The translations under genes and the position numbers were made by a program. From Rutpela maculata (taxonomy: Eukaryota; Arthropoda; Insecta; Coleoptera; Cerambycidae), in assembly GCA_936432065.2 (NCBI GenBank), contig OW386287.2, forward strand, positions 91,989,688 to 92,053,687: a stretch of 64,000 nucleotides of DNA, given 5' to 3'. Under the pieces are notes generated by a model, which worked only from the letters and a program-made list of their open reading frames with translations, did not search any database and was not told where the DNA came from. This document shows, piece after piece, positions 9,953-21,769 of the stretch; position 1 is the stretch's first letter; the number at the start of each line of letters is the position of its first letter.

Positions 9953-11165
9953 TTCAGGATGTTACAGATTTGGACAGACGACAAAAGCGTGGAGTCAGTC
10001 TTACAGCATATCTCTATTTTAGTAGGGACAAAATTGTGTGAGCTCCAGTTTTTTGTATCAATAGATATGTTCTATAATACATTTTCTAACTACATTCTCA
10101 TTTGCCATGTATTTTAGGTATAAATAATAAACATTTATTTGTTAGTATAGGTATCAGACACTGTTTAAATATTAGTTTATTAGTTTCGTTTTGATGTATA
10201 AAAAGTTAGATATTTTTCTTAAAAAAAATGGCAGTATTTTCTCATTTACCATCACATGAATGCATGGAACTTTAAATAAAATAATATACAAGGTGTCCTG
10301 TAAATCATGGATAATCCTGAACTTGGTGATATAGAGCAGGTCATGACCTATCAGAATACCAAAACTTGACCTTAGTAAAACTGCTTTCTGCAGATATGGG
10401 CACTTTTTAAAAATTTTATTAGGTAAATGTTTTGTGCGCCGTGTCTATACAAATGGAGTTTTATTCTAATTATTTTTTGCTAGATGTTACTGAAGACTAG
10501 TGTGAACGTAGAAAACATCAGATCTCTGGCAGCGGTCATTTTCGGTCTAGAAAAAAAGTTAAGTCTGTCAATTTTTCGTATCACGAAAATGCGACAGAAC
10601 CCAGAACTGAAATTTACTTTTTTTAGACCGAAAATGACCTCTATCGAAAATCTGCTTTATACGTTGATACGTTTATTAATACTACACTTCAGTAATATCT
10701 AGCAGAAAGAATTAGAATAAAATTTAATTTGTAGGCATATTGACCTAATATAATTTTTAAAAAGTGCCCAGATTTCGAAAACCGTGAAGTTTTTACTAAC
10801 ATCAAATTTTGGTAATCTGATAAGTCATGACCTGGTCTATCACTATCAGATTCAGGACTGCTTATGATTTACCGGACACCCTGTATAATGGTCTATAATA
10901 CCAACATTTACTATTCTCTGTTTCAATCATCGGAAACTATATTTCTAGGATGTTTTGAAGGAAAGGGAATCAAGAGTTTTGTGTAAAGTTATAAGAACTG
11001 CATTCTTATTTGTTATATAATTACAATTAATGAAAATTGATTTGTTGCTATCATCAGAGACTCTGATGTATTAATATGTTTCGTTTTTATATGGATACAA
11101 AATTTATTTTTATTAAAAAAAAAACAGAAATGTTTTCATTTACCATGACGAGATATAAATACATG
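9953..11165 (+). repeat. Diverged tandem duplication interrupted by a MITE
   Basis: The segment 9953-10265 resembles 10940-11165. Each begins with a splice-acceptor-like stretch before ggatgtt and each contains gtttcgtttt[gt]at then ctcatttaccat or a close variant. Removing the 595-bp MITE between them leaves a unit of about 395 bp. No protein is recognised in either copy. Confidence 0.5.
10289..10883. mobile_element. 595-bp foldback MITE, TA-flanked
   Basis: The termini caaggtgtcctgtaaatcat and the complement of atgatttaccggacaccctg match at most positions. TA flanks both ends (10287-10288, 10884-10885). Inverted pairing continues inward: gcggtcattttcggtctaga near 10535 faces its complement near 10620-10640. 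The pattern fits a Tc1/mariner-type MITE. The 72-codon plus-strand frame inside it arises from the fold and is not called. Confidence 0.8.
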
Positions 11166-12179
11166 TGTTAATGTATTGTTATTTTGTTAAAATAAAATAT
11201 TTATTCTTTAATTTTTTTTTTATTGAAAATCCTTTAGCAATACCTCCAATTTTGGAAACAATAATTCACAATTTGTGTTATAGAATAATACAATTACAAT
11301 TAAGTAGATACATATATTGTGTGAAATGAGTGCACAATTAACAAAAAATATATACACAATTTGGAGATTATAGAATAACAGCAAATTTAACAGTAGTATA
11401 AACATTGTATAAAATAAGTTGTACTATTGGTAGAACAATATGTACAATTTGGCGATTTCAAATTGATAAATTATGCAAAATGAATTAAAAAGTTGACAAA
11501 ATAAACATACAACTTGTAGATTTCTCATTTAGAAATTGTGAAAAACTAAAAACATATTCTCTGAAAAAACTATAAACATTGTGCCACTTAAGAGCACTAT
11601 TTTTTGTAAATAATATGTTTTACAAGTCAAGATGTTTAGATAGGGAAGTTTGTTTAGAAAACCTTCAGAATATATTTAAAAATTTTACACAAACTGTAGA
11701 AACATAATTCAAATTTGTAAACAATTCAATTTATGTGATTTTTAAGTTTGTACAAAAATTTCAAACAATGTTTATGCATAAACCGTACAAAATCATTGCT
11801 CCAAAAATGTATTACTTATTTGCACAAATTGTTCCTGTCACTTTTTTAAGACCAATTTGGAGTACAATTTTCTACAATTGTGGTAAAATATCACACACAT
11901 TTTTCCCTGTGTATATTTTTAGTATACCCAAGGTTATAGTACACCAATAAATTTATAAAGTAGGTACCTACCAAATTAAAAAAAATAAACATATTAAAAC
12001 AATTTTACGGACCTTTTCCTTTTTAAAATTCACTTTACTTTTTATAAAAATATAAATATATAAGTAATTAAAATATATATCAGTTCTGCAAAAAATAAAG
12101 CATGAACTTAAAATAGTTTAACATGTAGTACCTAGGTATATAACAAATAATATATTAAAATAAAATCTAGAAATGAGTT
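11166..12179. other. AT-rich stretch with short-word repeats, no gene
   Basis: Repeated words around tacaatttg, acaaattg and tgtacaa dominate, resembling 5100-5760. No recognisable coding sequence on either strand. Confidence 0.45.
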
Positions 12180-12960
12180 GCTATTTAACAACCTGTTATT
12201 TTATAACTGTTATTTGTAAATAGCATTAACAGACTGTTATTTCTGTTCGAAAATAACAGATATAAGAAACACGACGTAGTAAAAATGTTTTTGCTGACTG
12301 CTCTGTTAAACTGTTATTCCGAAAACAGCAGTAGCAGATAATGAAATCGCAACGCAACCGCTTAGATTTATATGAAATAAAAGAAAATGTAGTTGAATAT
12401 TATTGTGGGTATCTTGGGCCATCGGCTTTATGTACACACTTTTTAGTTGTTTTTTTAATCATAATATCTTTTGAATTTTCTTCTCCGTGTGTACATTTTC
12501 GATTATCCGCATACCAAGTTTGCTGCGCTGCCAGAGTTGAATATTTTTGTAGAAATCTCGAGCCATCCGCTTTTATATATTGACTTTTAGCTGTTTTTTA
12601 ATCAGAAATATGTTTAAAGCTTTTATATTTTCTTCTCCATACGTATATTTTCGTTTACCTGCATCTCCAATCCAATATTGTCATTGCATACTTACGCTGG
12701 GTTTGACGTGTTTGGCTATTTGTTGACGGTAGGCGATCGGCGAGTTAAATTATTTAATTTTAATCATAACGAGCAGTGGGTTTAAAATAACGTCTCTGAA
12801 ATAACATTTGCAAACTGCGCGCTCAGTGTGCGCGCTGCGGTATGTGAATGCCAGCACTTCTCATCGATATGTTATTTTTAAACTGTTAATTTAAACTGTT
12901 AATTCAAAATAGCAATAGCAGCAAGTCAGCCGGAATCCAATAACAACCTGGGCTAATTGC
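12180..12960. repeat. Repeat region with TGTTATTT words and an internal duplication
   Basis: The word ctgttatt or its complement recurs at 12192-12320 and again at 12787-12920. Between them, 12395-12540 is repeated at 12541-12700 in diverged form, with landmarks gccatc[gc]gctttat and attttcttctcc. The function is unknown; it may be a worn element with terminal repeats. Confidence 0.45.
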
Positions 12961-13019
12961 GGCTCTGTATTAGGAAGTGGGAATACGTGAACATATAGTA
13001 ACACTGCTCATGTGTACCA

Positions 13020-13125
13020 ATCTACCAATCCTAATACATTATATTTGACTCTTTTGGAATCAGCTCGATGAGCTGAATCTTCAACTCACTGAGTCAACTC
13101 ACTCCAAGGAGTGATTTTGCCCATC
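13020..13125 (-). mobile_element. Possible hAT-like terminus
   Basis: On the minus strand this reads tagagatgggcaaaatcact followed by gag[ct]-rich sequence, which resembles common hAT ends. The second terminus was not found, so this is a weak call. Confidence 0.3.
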
Positions 13126-13159
13126 TCTACTTCAGAGCTCCTCTTGTCATAAAATTCCG

Positions 13160-13590
13160 CTTTCTGACACCAATTTGTGACGTGTTTCCACCCTTAGGAA
13201 ACCACCCTCGCAAATTCCGTGGGTTCCAAAAATTATAACAAGAGATGTCCACTAACACACTTTATTAAATATTTACTGGATACTTCACAATACTATTATT
13301 AATTTAAATACACTTTACTGACTAAAATCACAATGTTTATCACTTTGTTTATCTTTGAAGTCTTAACCTCACTTTCTATACTTTCTGAACTTTCTGAACT
13401 ACTCGCTGAGAATGCGGTCGGTCTTTTATACCTAAAAATGACAGATCTCGATTTTTCTGTGATGACGCCACCATTCTCTAGATAATTCCAGATGTCACCA
13501 GAACTAACTTCTGGTAGGTTTCTCGAGTAGGTGCAAATACTACTACTTTTTAGTAACCAACATAACCTTAAATTTTAAGAGGTTGCAACA
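13160..13590 (-). mobile_element. LTR retrotransposon remnant: 5' LTR plus primer-binding site
   Basis: Read on the minus strand, the LTR is 13590 to 13176 (415 bp), starting tgttgcaacc and ending cacgtcaca. It contains a TATA-like tataaaag near 13425, a likely start region and aataaa near 13265. A few bases later comes ttggtgtcagaaagcgg (to about 13160), which resembles a tRNA-Leu-type primer-binding site used by Ty3/gypsy elements. The leader stops near 13130 and no gag or pol follows. The plus-strand neighbour at 13591 is an unrelated LINE end. Confidence 0.75.
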
Positions 13591-14042
13591 TATTACAATA
13601 TGAATTTGAATGGTTTACTCCCTTCTTATTTCAACAAATATATTACCTTTAATAATCAAGTACATAATCACTTAACTAGATTAAATAGTCATTTATACAT
13701 TGGAAGGAAAAAATTTACCAAACATATGTGCAAATTGTTTTCTGATGGGTGTCAGGAATATAATATGTTATCAAATGAAGTCAAAGAAAGTACTAACTTG
13801 ATTGCATTTAATCAAAAGCTATTGGAACATATTAAAAGTTAAAAACATGACGCCCATGCATATTATTATTTTCACATTATTTTTATTATTTTATTCTCTT
13901 TCTCTTTCATACTTTCTACTAGTTTTTGCATTTTGTTAGTGCTTTTAAATGTAAGATTTCCTTATAAATTGTTATATATTGTGGAATGTGTCAAAGACAT
14001 GTATTAGGTTTGTCCTATTTCAATAAAGATTATTATTATTGT
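13591..14042 (+). pseudogene. 5'-truncated LINE 3' end
   Basis: The frame 13600-13842 encodes the extreme C-terminus of a non-LTR retrotransposon ORF2 (YFNKYITFNNQVHNH, ending LLEHIKS). It is clearly related to the LINE tail at 36380-36620, which has YFDQFITFNNQIHNY at the matching place. A short 3' UTR ends caataaagattattatt and runs into a TTA/AAT microsatellite (14030-14090). Only about 80 residues of the protein remain, so this is a dead copy. Confidence 0.75.
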
Positions 14043-14048
14043 ATATAC

Positions 14049-14081
<33 letters not shown>

Positions 14082-14090
14082 CTTTATGTA
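14030..14090. repeat. AAT/TTA microsatellite
   Basis: A run of about ten aat units preceded by an inverted ttattattattg, forming a small palindrome. It is probably the expanded tail of the LINE just upstream. Confidence 0.85.
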
Positions 14091-14388
14091 CAATAATATA
14101 ATACACGTATTATATTATTGTATCTTTCATAATTTTTATCTAAAATATTCTTTCCAATTTCAAAAGGTTGAGAAGATATTGACCCTCCAGATATTACTGA
14201 CTCACCCTGTGTATTAATATATGATGTTCATGTTATGTTAGTGCATAAAATGGAAATAACCTCCTGATCGATCTAAGTTTAATAATCATTGTACTTCTAA
14301 TAACAATGTGCATACAACCTATAAATTCATTCATGCTTGTAAAACATTTTGTTGATGATAAATGAACAGAGGATGTTTCGGGTTTCAG

Positions 14389-14573
14389 GGATCAAATTAA
14401 ACTTGCGGGCAAAAAGCGGACGCATGATGGAAGTGAAAAAACAACCGTTAAAGTTCAAGGAGTTATAAATTATCCAGATCTAAATAAAGTTTTAATACTG
14501 CCCAATACCAAACAGAATGCTGCTTCAATTAAAAAAACCAAAAGAAGAAATGAATTATTTTTCCTCATGTTAT
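14389..14573 (+). CDS. SAE1: SAE1/Aos1 internal (penultimate) exon
   Basis: SAE1 pairs with UBA2 to form the nuclear SUMO-activating enzyme (E1), which adenylates SUMO and passes it to UBA2. This exon encodes 61 codons flanked by tttcag|G and TTAT|gtaagt. It starts DQIKLAGKKRTHDGSEKTT and ends RRNELFFLML. The phases join it exactly to 28447: one base here plus two there gives serine, and the reading continues LIEFRNKKGRNPS. The join corresponds to the segment of animal SAE1 just before the conserved C-terminal domain (a lysine-rich stretch, then a hydrophobic strand and a [KE]FR[NT][DK]KGR motif). The earlier exons with the nucleotide-binding Rossmann fold were not found in 1-14388 and probably lie upstream of the window. 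No stop or frameshift is present, so this looks like a live gene. Confidence 0.82.
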
Positions 14574-14816
14574 GTAAGTATTAGTTTCTACCATTTCGAA
14601 ATGAATAGACAATGAGTTACAAAATGTCATTAATCGATGAATTTCGAAAATATTGTTTTAATCGTTATGAAACATATTAGCAAATATAATTGCAAACAGA
14701 CGAGTTTTTTAATCTAGTCATGAAGGAGTTTATAGAATTTTTTTATAAAATTCTTCGTCTTATTCAAAATTTTATTGCAAACAATTTGGTATTTTTATTT
14801 TAATATTTACCTTACA
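14574..14816 (+). other. Start of SAE1 intron, no other feature
   Basis: AT-rich intron sequence directly after the donor at 14574. Confidence 0.6.
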
Positions 14817-14960
14817 TTTTAATGTTTCAAAATAAGTATATTGATATTCTACATATGTTTTGGCTTATTAGGCCTTTCTCAAGAGTAAATACTCTTGTGA
14901 AAGGCCTAATAAGCCGACACATATGTAAAGTATCAATATACTTATTTTGAAACATTAAAA
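14817..14960. mobile_element. 144-bp hairpin MITE
   Basis: Arms of 71 bp (14817-14887, 14890-14960) pair almost perfectly around aa. The outer end is ttttaatgtttcaaaataag and the inner end is aggcctttctcaagagta. It lies in the SAE1 intron and would form a strong hairpin in the pre-mRNA. Confidence 0.9.
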
Positions 14961-14999
14961 ACCAAGTTTTTTTTTGTAATTAGAATTATTTATAAATTG

Positions 15000-15125
15000 T
15001 TTCACAAGGAACCAACCACAAATTCAGTTAAATGAGTATTTACTTGTCTGCCAACCCACAGAAGACAGGAATTATACAGAAACGAAAGCTTGCCGCGGTA
15101 CCTTTGATATCGGGTGTCTGATTTC
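15000..15125 (-). repeat. Dispersed repeat family W, partial copy
   Basis: On the minus strand it reads ctttcgtttctgtataattc then ctgtcttctgtgggttggca. This matches 16545-16600 on the plus strand (ctttcgcttctgtatagttc, ctgtcttatgtggccaacca). Confidence 0.6.
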
Positions 15126-16440
15126 TGTGACCTCGAAGTGACAGTAATATGCCTTACTACACTCAGAGAAATGATGTACACAAAAAATATATCATTGTTT
15201 CGGTCCAATACACTGTACACTGGGAAAACTGTCTTGTTTTATATTTAGTAGATGGGTACATGAATAGGAATACGTATATATGGTATTAATGAAGTTGGGG
15301 GGCCCAAGTCACGGTGTATTGCAGAATGTTCAAAAAAAGAAGTACACATTTATATTTATATCCCATATTTCAGGCATCATTAATCATAATAATGCGCTTT
15401 TAAGCCAATGCATTTTTTTTTCATACTGCTACCAGAATAAGAAAATACTATCATGGAAAGTAGTACAATGTATAGATATACAATGAAAGAGACATATATT
15501 ATGTAGCTTAAAATTAAACACAAGATTTGATGAAGAATATATTTTCAATATTGTTGAATAGAATATTACAAATCAAATAGTACAGTGAAAAAAATTTTTA
15601 CGTAAAATAACAATATACGTGAATAGGGCATGTGCACGTGACGTCACAGCAGCTGACCTCAAAAATATATATTTCTTAAGATTTATGAGTATTTCGTAGC
15701 TGTTATTAAAATTTCAGCTTGGTTTCCATACTTTCAACTAAAATCTAATTCAGTGTAATATTTATGAAGTTCTAAATACTTTTTCCTAATAAAATAGAAC
15801 TCTTTTTGTAGGTTGGAAATGTAACGTGTAGTTAGCAGTCTATTTTTATTAACCAACATTATTGAAAAATTATTAGCCTGAATTATTAAATATTTGCTTG
15901 GAGCCAATATTGCTCCAAGCTGAAATGAGTATACAAACATTAAAAATGAGAATAAACCTGAAAAACTTAACATTTGAGGTTGTTAGTTATATGATGCACA
16001 TGCCATATTATTGATTTTTTTTAACTGATACAATGAAAAGTTCTTTAGTGGTACAAGTTGAGAGTCATTACTTAATTACCTTATTCATGGTCACAATACA
16101 ATTCTGTTCATTAGAAACTGATGAACATATTCTGTAACTTATTGCATTTCTGATAAGGAAATATTTCCTTTCATCTTACTTCTTTTCAACTGCTAATTGT
16201 TTAGTATATCTAACATTACTTTCTAGTTGTTTCAGTAATATAAATTAGTACATACCTTTCAGAATCTTTGGGAAATAGAAAGAAGCTTATTGTTTCACCT
16301 TTGAAGGGCATGGACGATAAGCACAACCCCCTTTAGAACCCATTATAAACAAAAATCAAATAAATAAATAAACTTAGAATAAAAAATTGTTGAAAATTGG
16401 AAGAAAAAGCCACAAAAATAATCAACCACCATGTAAGCAT
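15126..16440 (+). other. SAE1 intron, no recognisable feature
   Basis: AT-rich sequence with short chance frames only. No repeat seen elsewhere in the window was identified in it. Confidence 0.5.
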
Positions 16441-16539
16441 TTCAAAGACTGTCAATCGCACATCGTCAAGAATTATCATATGCCTTTTGACAAATATATA
16501 CCTTATCGTCATTGCGACTATGAACAAATTTGGTTCCGC

Positions 16540-16808
16540 CAGAAAGGCTTGCTTTCGCTTCTGTATAGTTCCTGTCTTATGTGGCCAACCAATAACCAAG
16601 GCGGTAGCAGTGGGCTCGTCTGTGGTTGAGTGAAACAACATGGCTAATCTCTTCTGAGTTCGAGTCTCAGCTGCGGCAGATGACAATGTCACTGGCAATC
16701 ATTGTTGTGTAACTGTCTTGTGTGTGTACCTAATTGAATGCTAGAATAGCTATGACTAAGCTCTGCCAGGACGTTAATATAAAGAAGACTTTAAAAATAA
16801 TAATAAAG
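16540..16808 (+). mobile_element. tRNA-derived SINE candidate (repeat family W)
   Basis: A Pol III B-box-like gttcgagtc lies at 16658-16666. About 40 bp before it is an A-box-like tggttgagtga. The segment ends in a taataataataaag tail near 16808. The upstream part is shared with 15000-15125. This is the layout expected of a tRNA-related SINE; boundaries are uncertain and no target duplication was identified. Confidence 0.5.
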
Positions 16809-17065
16809 TAGTAAATATGTAATTAACAGACCCCGGCTCCGAGATGGGTATGTCAAAACCAGATTCGGCTCTAGGCGATGTGAATGTATGAATAAAATGG
16901 CAATTTTTTTGCACAATAATACCACGTAATTGTATCTAGTGATTTCCATAATTTCTAAAGTTAAATGGCTCCTAAAGGGTTGTAAACAAGCCATGTGATG
17001 TATTTATTGTATATACCCAATACCGAGGTATAACCAAATAAAACCTATTTCATTTTATTCAACAG
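16809..17065 (+). other. SAE1 intron, no recognisable feature
   Basis: Contains a short stretch near 16825-16865 with gagatgggtatgtcaaaacc. Nothing is identified. Confidence 0.45.
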
Positions 17066-18039
17066 GTTTTTTTTACATAGGAAATCACTTTTGATGACAC
17101 TTTCCATTGGTAGAGACTGAAGTTACAAGAAAAAAACAAAAAAAAAATGAAAATAACAAAATTCAAATTTAACCACGAATAACTTTAAACTGAAAAAGGT
17201 AAAATTATATATTTTTTTAGTTTTATAGTAGAAATGATTCTCTTTAATTTGATGTGTAATTTATTACAAAAATAATAACTTTAACATTAGAAAATTGACG
17301 TTAATTTAGATGGTACACAAACTGTCAATTTCTTTGGAAGCTTTAACTCGCTTATATATTGAGCTATTCGAATATTTTTTTCACCAAAAACTGCCAAATT
17401 TCATAGACCTCATTTTGTCTCAATTAGAGGCTTCCCCCTCTCGTTACCTGAACGATCAGTTGGATTTTTGTATATAACTATATTTTTGTTTTCATGTAAA
17501 CTGGAAGGTTTAACATCGGTTAAAATTGGATAGCAGATCTAAATATGCTTGTGTAAATAGGCCGTTCTTTTTTTTAAATAATACCATTCCAAGTAGTAAG
17601 TGGGATTTTTACCATCTAGCCTGTCTTTGTTTTGATCAAAATTGTCGATGTCGATGAATGTAATTGTTTTTTTCAGAACTTACTGGAGGAACTCCAGGTG
17701 GAATAAAAATGGCACTAGTTTTTACTAATACGTGAGTAGCTAAAGATGTTAAAAATGTTCGTATTTCATCCTAGGAATAACCATAACCAAAAGAATAAAG
17801 CATATCAGTAAGTTTTTTTGATACACATGTAATGATATGTAAAGGATTGAAAAAGTGGACTAAGCTGGTTGTTCTTTTTTTTCATAATTATTAATATAAA
17901 TTGCATTACTATAGAAATAACGTTTAAATCAAATTTGTCTGTGCCGACATATTTAGTATCCACGACATAAATGTTTATAACAAATCTGAAACTTCTTATT
18001 TACCATTGATGTTCATTCAGATTAGTAGTCGTGTTTTTT

Positions 18040-18830
18040 TTATAGTTTTATCTTTATCAACAATTGTCAATTCATTCTCATGAACCAAGGTTTCTTCGCC
18101 TGATTCACTTGTGTCTGACAACAAAAATCCGTTAGTCTTTTTAGCATTAGTATCACATGAATGAACTCTTTTGTGTTCGCAAAACACTTTGTTTGCTTAA
18201 ATACTTTTCTAGTCTCTTATATTTCCGCTGCTATAATAATATAATATTTCTTCCATCATTTCTTCAAATATATCATTAAAGCGTGTTTTTTGAAATGTTA
18301 GAGTTAAAGATTTTTTTTTGCAAAACAGAAAGTTCAACCTCCCTAAATAAAATGTTTGACGCTACTTCAAATTCATTTTTTCTTTCAGTGATTTAGTTTG
18401 TACACATTTTATTATTTTTTTTTTGCTAATATATTTTGCATAACAAATTTTATGATAATTTCCATCAGTTCAAATAAATCTGAATGAAAGTGTAACCTGC
18501 CTTGTATTTCTGTATCACAATGCGCCACTGCAGCTTTAATATATATATTTTTTCTAGTTTCCGTACCTGTTCCTGTACAAATTGCTACTTAAAAATGTTC
18601 TTAATTTATTCTTAATATTTCTGGATTTTCCACAAATCAGACAATGCCATTTCGTTTTTAACTGATTTTTTTCTTTATCACTTGCATTTTTTATCACGTT
18701 ACTAATATTAAAGACAATACGTATTGTCTCCGCTAATATGATTCTTATTACAAAAAGATGTCCGACAAGAATAATGAAATCGGTATCAAAGGGTGTGCAA
18801 ATAAGTGCCACCAATTTATTTTATAAAAAT
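18040..18830 (-). pseudogene. Decayed frame inside element Z with Cys motif
   Basis: The minus-strand frame 18554-18814 ends in KWHCLICGKSRNIKNK. After a break another frame continues IKAAVAHCDTEIQGRLHF. The order C-x2-C, a basic helix, then an alanine/RL/DL segment recalls the N-terminal cysteine region of multi-copy arthropod TE-like genes. A third piece (18040-18180) has CEHKRVHSC and an acidic DTSESGEE tract. Stops and frameshifts separate the pieces. The assignment rests on motif order only. Confidence 0.35.
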
Positions 18831-19251
18831 TTTAATGAAATAGCATCTTTTTTTTCTTTTACACAATTTATTATAGACCTGATGCCAGTAGCAGTTGGTT
18901 TTTTACCGTTAGATTTTCGCTGCTTTCAGCAGTTTCGCGAAACAAACATGTAATTTTTCTCCATTGATAAAAATGAATCTACAATATACATAAACTGTAA
19001 TAGCTTAAATGTAAATAAAATAGTATATTCTTATTATTACTTATCTAGACAATAATGAGACCAGCAGCCGATACATTTCTTGATGTGCCGAGAAAGTAGC
19101 GGGGGCAAGAGAGGAAGCCTCGCGTCTTTGTTGCCGTAATGTGCTTCATTGTGTAGCGCTTTTAGTTAAAAAACTAGACCTAGCATTAATCGAGACAAAA
19201 TGAAGCCTATTAAATTTGGCAGTTTTTGGTGAAAGAAAAAATTTAATAGCT

Positions 19252-19361
19252 CCCCAACAAACACAAAAGATCGGCCTATCAGCGGGCCATCAATGGGCCA
19301 GAAATGAAACTTCTGGCCCTGTGATGGCCCACCGGAGGGCCGACGTTTTGTGTTTGTAGGG
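19252..19361. mobile_element. 110-bp MITE nested in element Z
   Basis: The termini cccaacaaacacaaaa and the complement of ttttgtgtttgtaggg agree at 15 of 16 positions. The interior pairs ggccatcaatgggcc-type sequence with its complement. The opposite arm of Z (near 17350) lacks it, so it inserted after Z formed. Confidence 0.75.
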
Positions 19362-19638
19362 TCATTAAGCCAGTTATGACAAGTTAAGAATTAAAAGAAT
19401 GTTTGAATTTTGCCAGTTTTTTTATGTTAATTTTTTCATTATTGCAATAAATTGTACTTCACATTAAAAAGCAAGGTTTACTTGTCAAAAGCAAACAATT
19501 TTATTTTTATCTGTTTTAGTTCTAAAGTTATATTTGATTGAAACTTAAATTTCTTTTTTTTTTAAGTTTTTTTCTTATATCTTCGGTCTCTCGACCAATG
19601 GAGAGTGTGGTCAGTTTTGATTTCCTATGTAAAAAAAC

Positions 19639-20654
19639 ATGCTTTAATAAGTAGTGAAGGTCCCATCTAGATATACTTCAGTGCGTCAAGAGAGAGAAGG
19701 CTTTTCGCACTCTTCCTGACGGACTGTTAGTAACTACATATTATTAGGATAATAAAAATATATTTTCGTCATACCTCCCTCCTAAGTATACTCTAATCCC
19801 ATTGTTTTATCAATCGTAAGTGACGCTTTATGTACCAAATACTTGGCAACGGGTCGTTATTTTCCATAACGTCCCTAGGGAAATAAAGTAAATTTGAGAA
19901 AATGTTCTGTTTTATATTACAAGTACTAAATGTTTTAACTTTTTTGGAAGTAAATCCAGACAAGCCTTATTTGCTATATCTTCTATATCCGACATTATTT
20001 TCGAAAATGTTCAAAGCTATATTATAATAATATGATTTAATTTATCTTGACAGTAGTTGTCATTTGAATAGAAGCCACGTTCTAAATTTATTTTATTGAC
20101 AGTTGCCATGGATATTCCAAGCATCGCTACCTTTATTATTTGCTTAGCAATTATGAAACCTCAAATAATTATAGTTTTCCTCTAGTTTTCTCAAGTTCTT
20201 TTTCTAGTTTAATTATTCATAGGTATGACGAAAAATATAATATGCACCGCAGGTCGTACAGTGTGATTTTTTGGTCTCGAATACTTGCAAACCTCGGCCC
20301 TGTAGACCTCGGCTTGCAAACTGTATTCTCGACCTAAGAAAGTACACTTACGACTCTTGGTACATAAATAACTATATTTGTATTTGTTCTGGATGGAGCG
20401 TTGTATTGTGAAAAGAATCGTTCAACATAGAAACCAATGGAATCATTTAAGTCGTTCTAAAGTAACATTATTTTGTAGTGGTATTTTTCCGAAGTCGTCA
20501 TGCTTGTAACGTTACATAAGTCGAACCAGTTTTTCCATCTCTAATTGTTACAGGGTAATGCATATAAGAAATGTTCAATTATGCGGCTAAGGTGTATGTG
20601 CCATCAGTAATGTGACTAAGAATTGTTCAATTTTTTTTTATTATTTCACGTGCT
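19639..20654 (+). other. SAE1 intron, no recognisable feature
   Basis: About 1 kb of AT-rich sequence. Only short frames occur on either strand and no repeat shared with the rest of the window was found. Confidence 0.5.
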
Positions 20655-21768
20655 TTCCCTATTAGTCCAATAAATAAGCCAGAAAATGTGGAAAAGTGGT
20701 GGAACAGCACCGATTTGAAAAATTCCTTTTTTTACGTGTTCCCTAGATTCCCAGGAACATTCATCAGCATTGACCCCTGCATTACCTCCGAAAATGAGAA
20801 AGTTAGGGGGCTTTGAAGTGCCCCAAAAAGTAGCTGTCATAAAAAAATTTATAAAATTAATATTTCGCCCCGGAAATGAGGTTTTTTTGGGTCTCTGATC
20901 GCGAATCCGAGGTCCAAATTGAGGAATTCCATATTCCAGTATGGAGTTCGTGCCATTTTTTTAATGAGAATTTCACTTTTTCGGACGGAAATTTAAATAT
21001 GAATATTGTCAGCGTGGCCACTTTTTCTCTACAACAAATTTCCCTGACTTTTCCCGGTTTTCCAGGCGATTTTTTAGTTTTTTCTCTGACTATTGTCATT
21101 GCATTTTGTCATATGTTATTTTCTTTACAACTGCTCGTTAAGTGAACATGATTAGTTGTATGATTTATCCCTTTGATTTTAGCAGTTAAATGAAAATCAG
21201 TCTTTTTACCCATATTTTAAAAGTCTATTCATATATGAATAGAAAAGGTACATATTATCAAAAAGAACAAACAGCATTCGGCATTGACTGGATTTTCACA
21301 AAAATCCCTGACTTTCACCAACATTCCCTGACCTTTCCCTGACCTATTAAATTCCCTGGCTTTTCCCGGTTTTCCAGAAAGTGGCCACCCTGATTGTGCT
21401 GCGGAACCGTGCTCTAGGAGGTTTTTTGGGTTGCTGATCATGATTTTGAGGTCCAAATCCAAGAATTCCATATTCTGTACTGGAATTTGTGCCATTTTTC
21501 GTGTCGAATTTCACTTTGAAGAAAAAAATTATGTATGAATATTACGAGTATTTCAAAATAATTTTTCAAGTCAATTTTACTTTGAAGAAAAAAGCTATGT
21601 ATGGATATTACGAGCATTTCAATTTTATAAACACTGCAGGAATGCATGCAAATTTTTTTTTTGAAGTGAGGTAAGTGATTAAAAGATAACATTTTTTATA
21701 AAAATATAGTATTTATTGTGTTGGTACAAAAGGTGGTATTCTGTGTGATAAAATAGTTATTAATTTAT
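20655..21768 (+). repeat. Dispersed repeat family Y, copy C, split by an insertion
   Basis: It starts gtccaataaataagccag and runs through the same blocks as copy A. It ends at gttattaatttatcatt next to repeat X. The core tctgatcgcgaatccgaggt lies at 20894-20913. The 383-bp element at 21010-21392 interrupts it. Confidence 0.85.
21010..21392. mobile_element. 383-bp hAT-like MITE with 5-bp target duplication
   Basis: The termini cagcgtggccactttt and the complement of aaagtggccaccctg match at nearly all positions. attgt flanks both sides (21005-21009, 21393-21397). Copy A of repeat Y has the empty site gaatattgtgctg with a single attgt, which proves the boundaries. Subterminal blocks with ttcccggttttcca occur in the same orientation at both ends. 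hAT groups with 5-bp duplications exist, and the CAG...CTG ends fit, but the superfamily is inferred. Confidence 0.88.
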
Positions 21769-21769
21769 C

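Larger units (their letters stand above)
17066..19638. mobile_element. Long-TIR element Z (2.6 kb)
   Basis: The terminus ttttttttacataggaaatc on the left faces gatttcctatgtaaaaaaac on the right. Inverted arms extend about 380-460 bp, with cattttgtctcaatta near 17410 against its relative cgagacaaaatgaag near 19192. The interior is not inverted and holds a decayed minus-strand frame. The right arm carries a nested MITE at 19252-19361. The size, long arms and an internal gene suggest a once-autonomous or gene-carrying DNA element of unknown superfamily. Confidence 0.7.

Noticed and set aside
10484..10702. 72-codon gene
   Set aside because: It lies across the inner fold of the MITE at 10289-10883.
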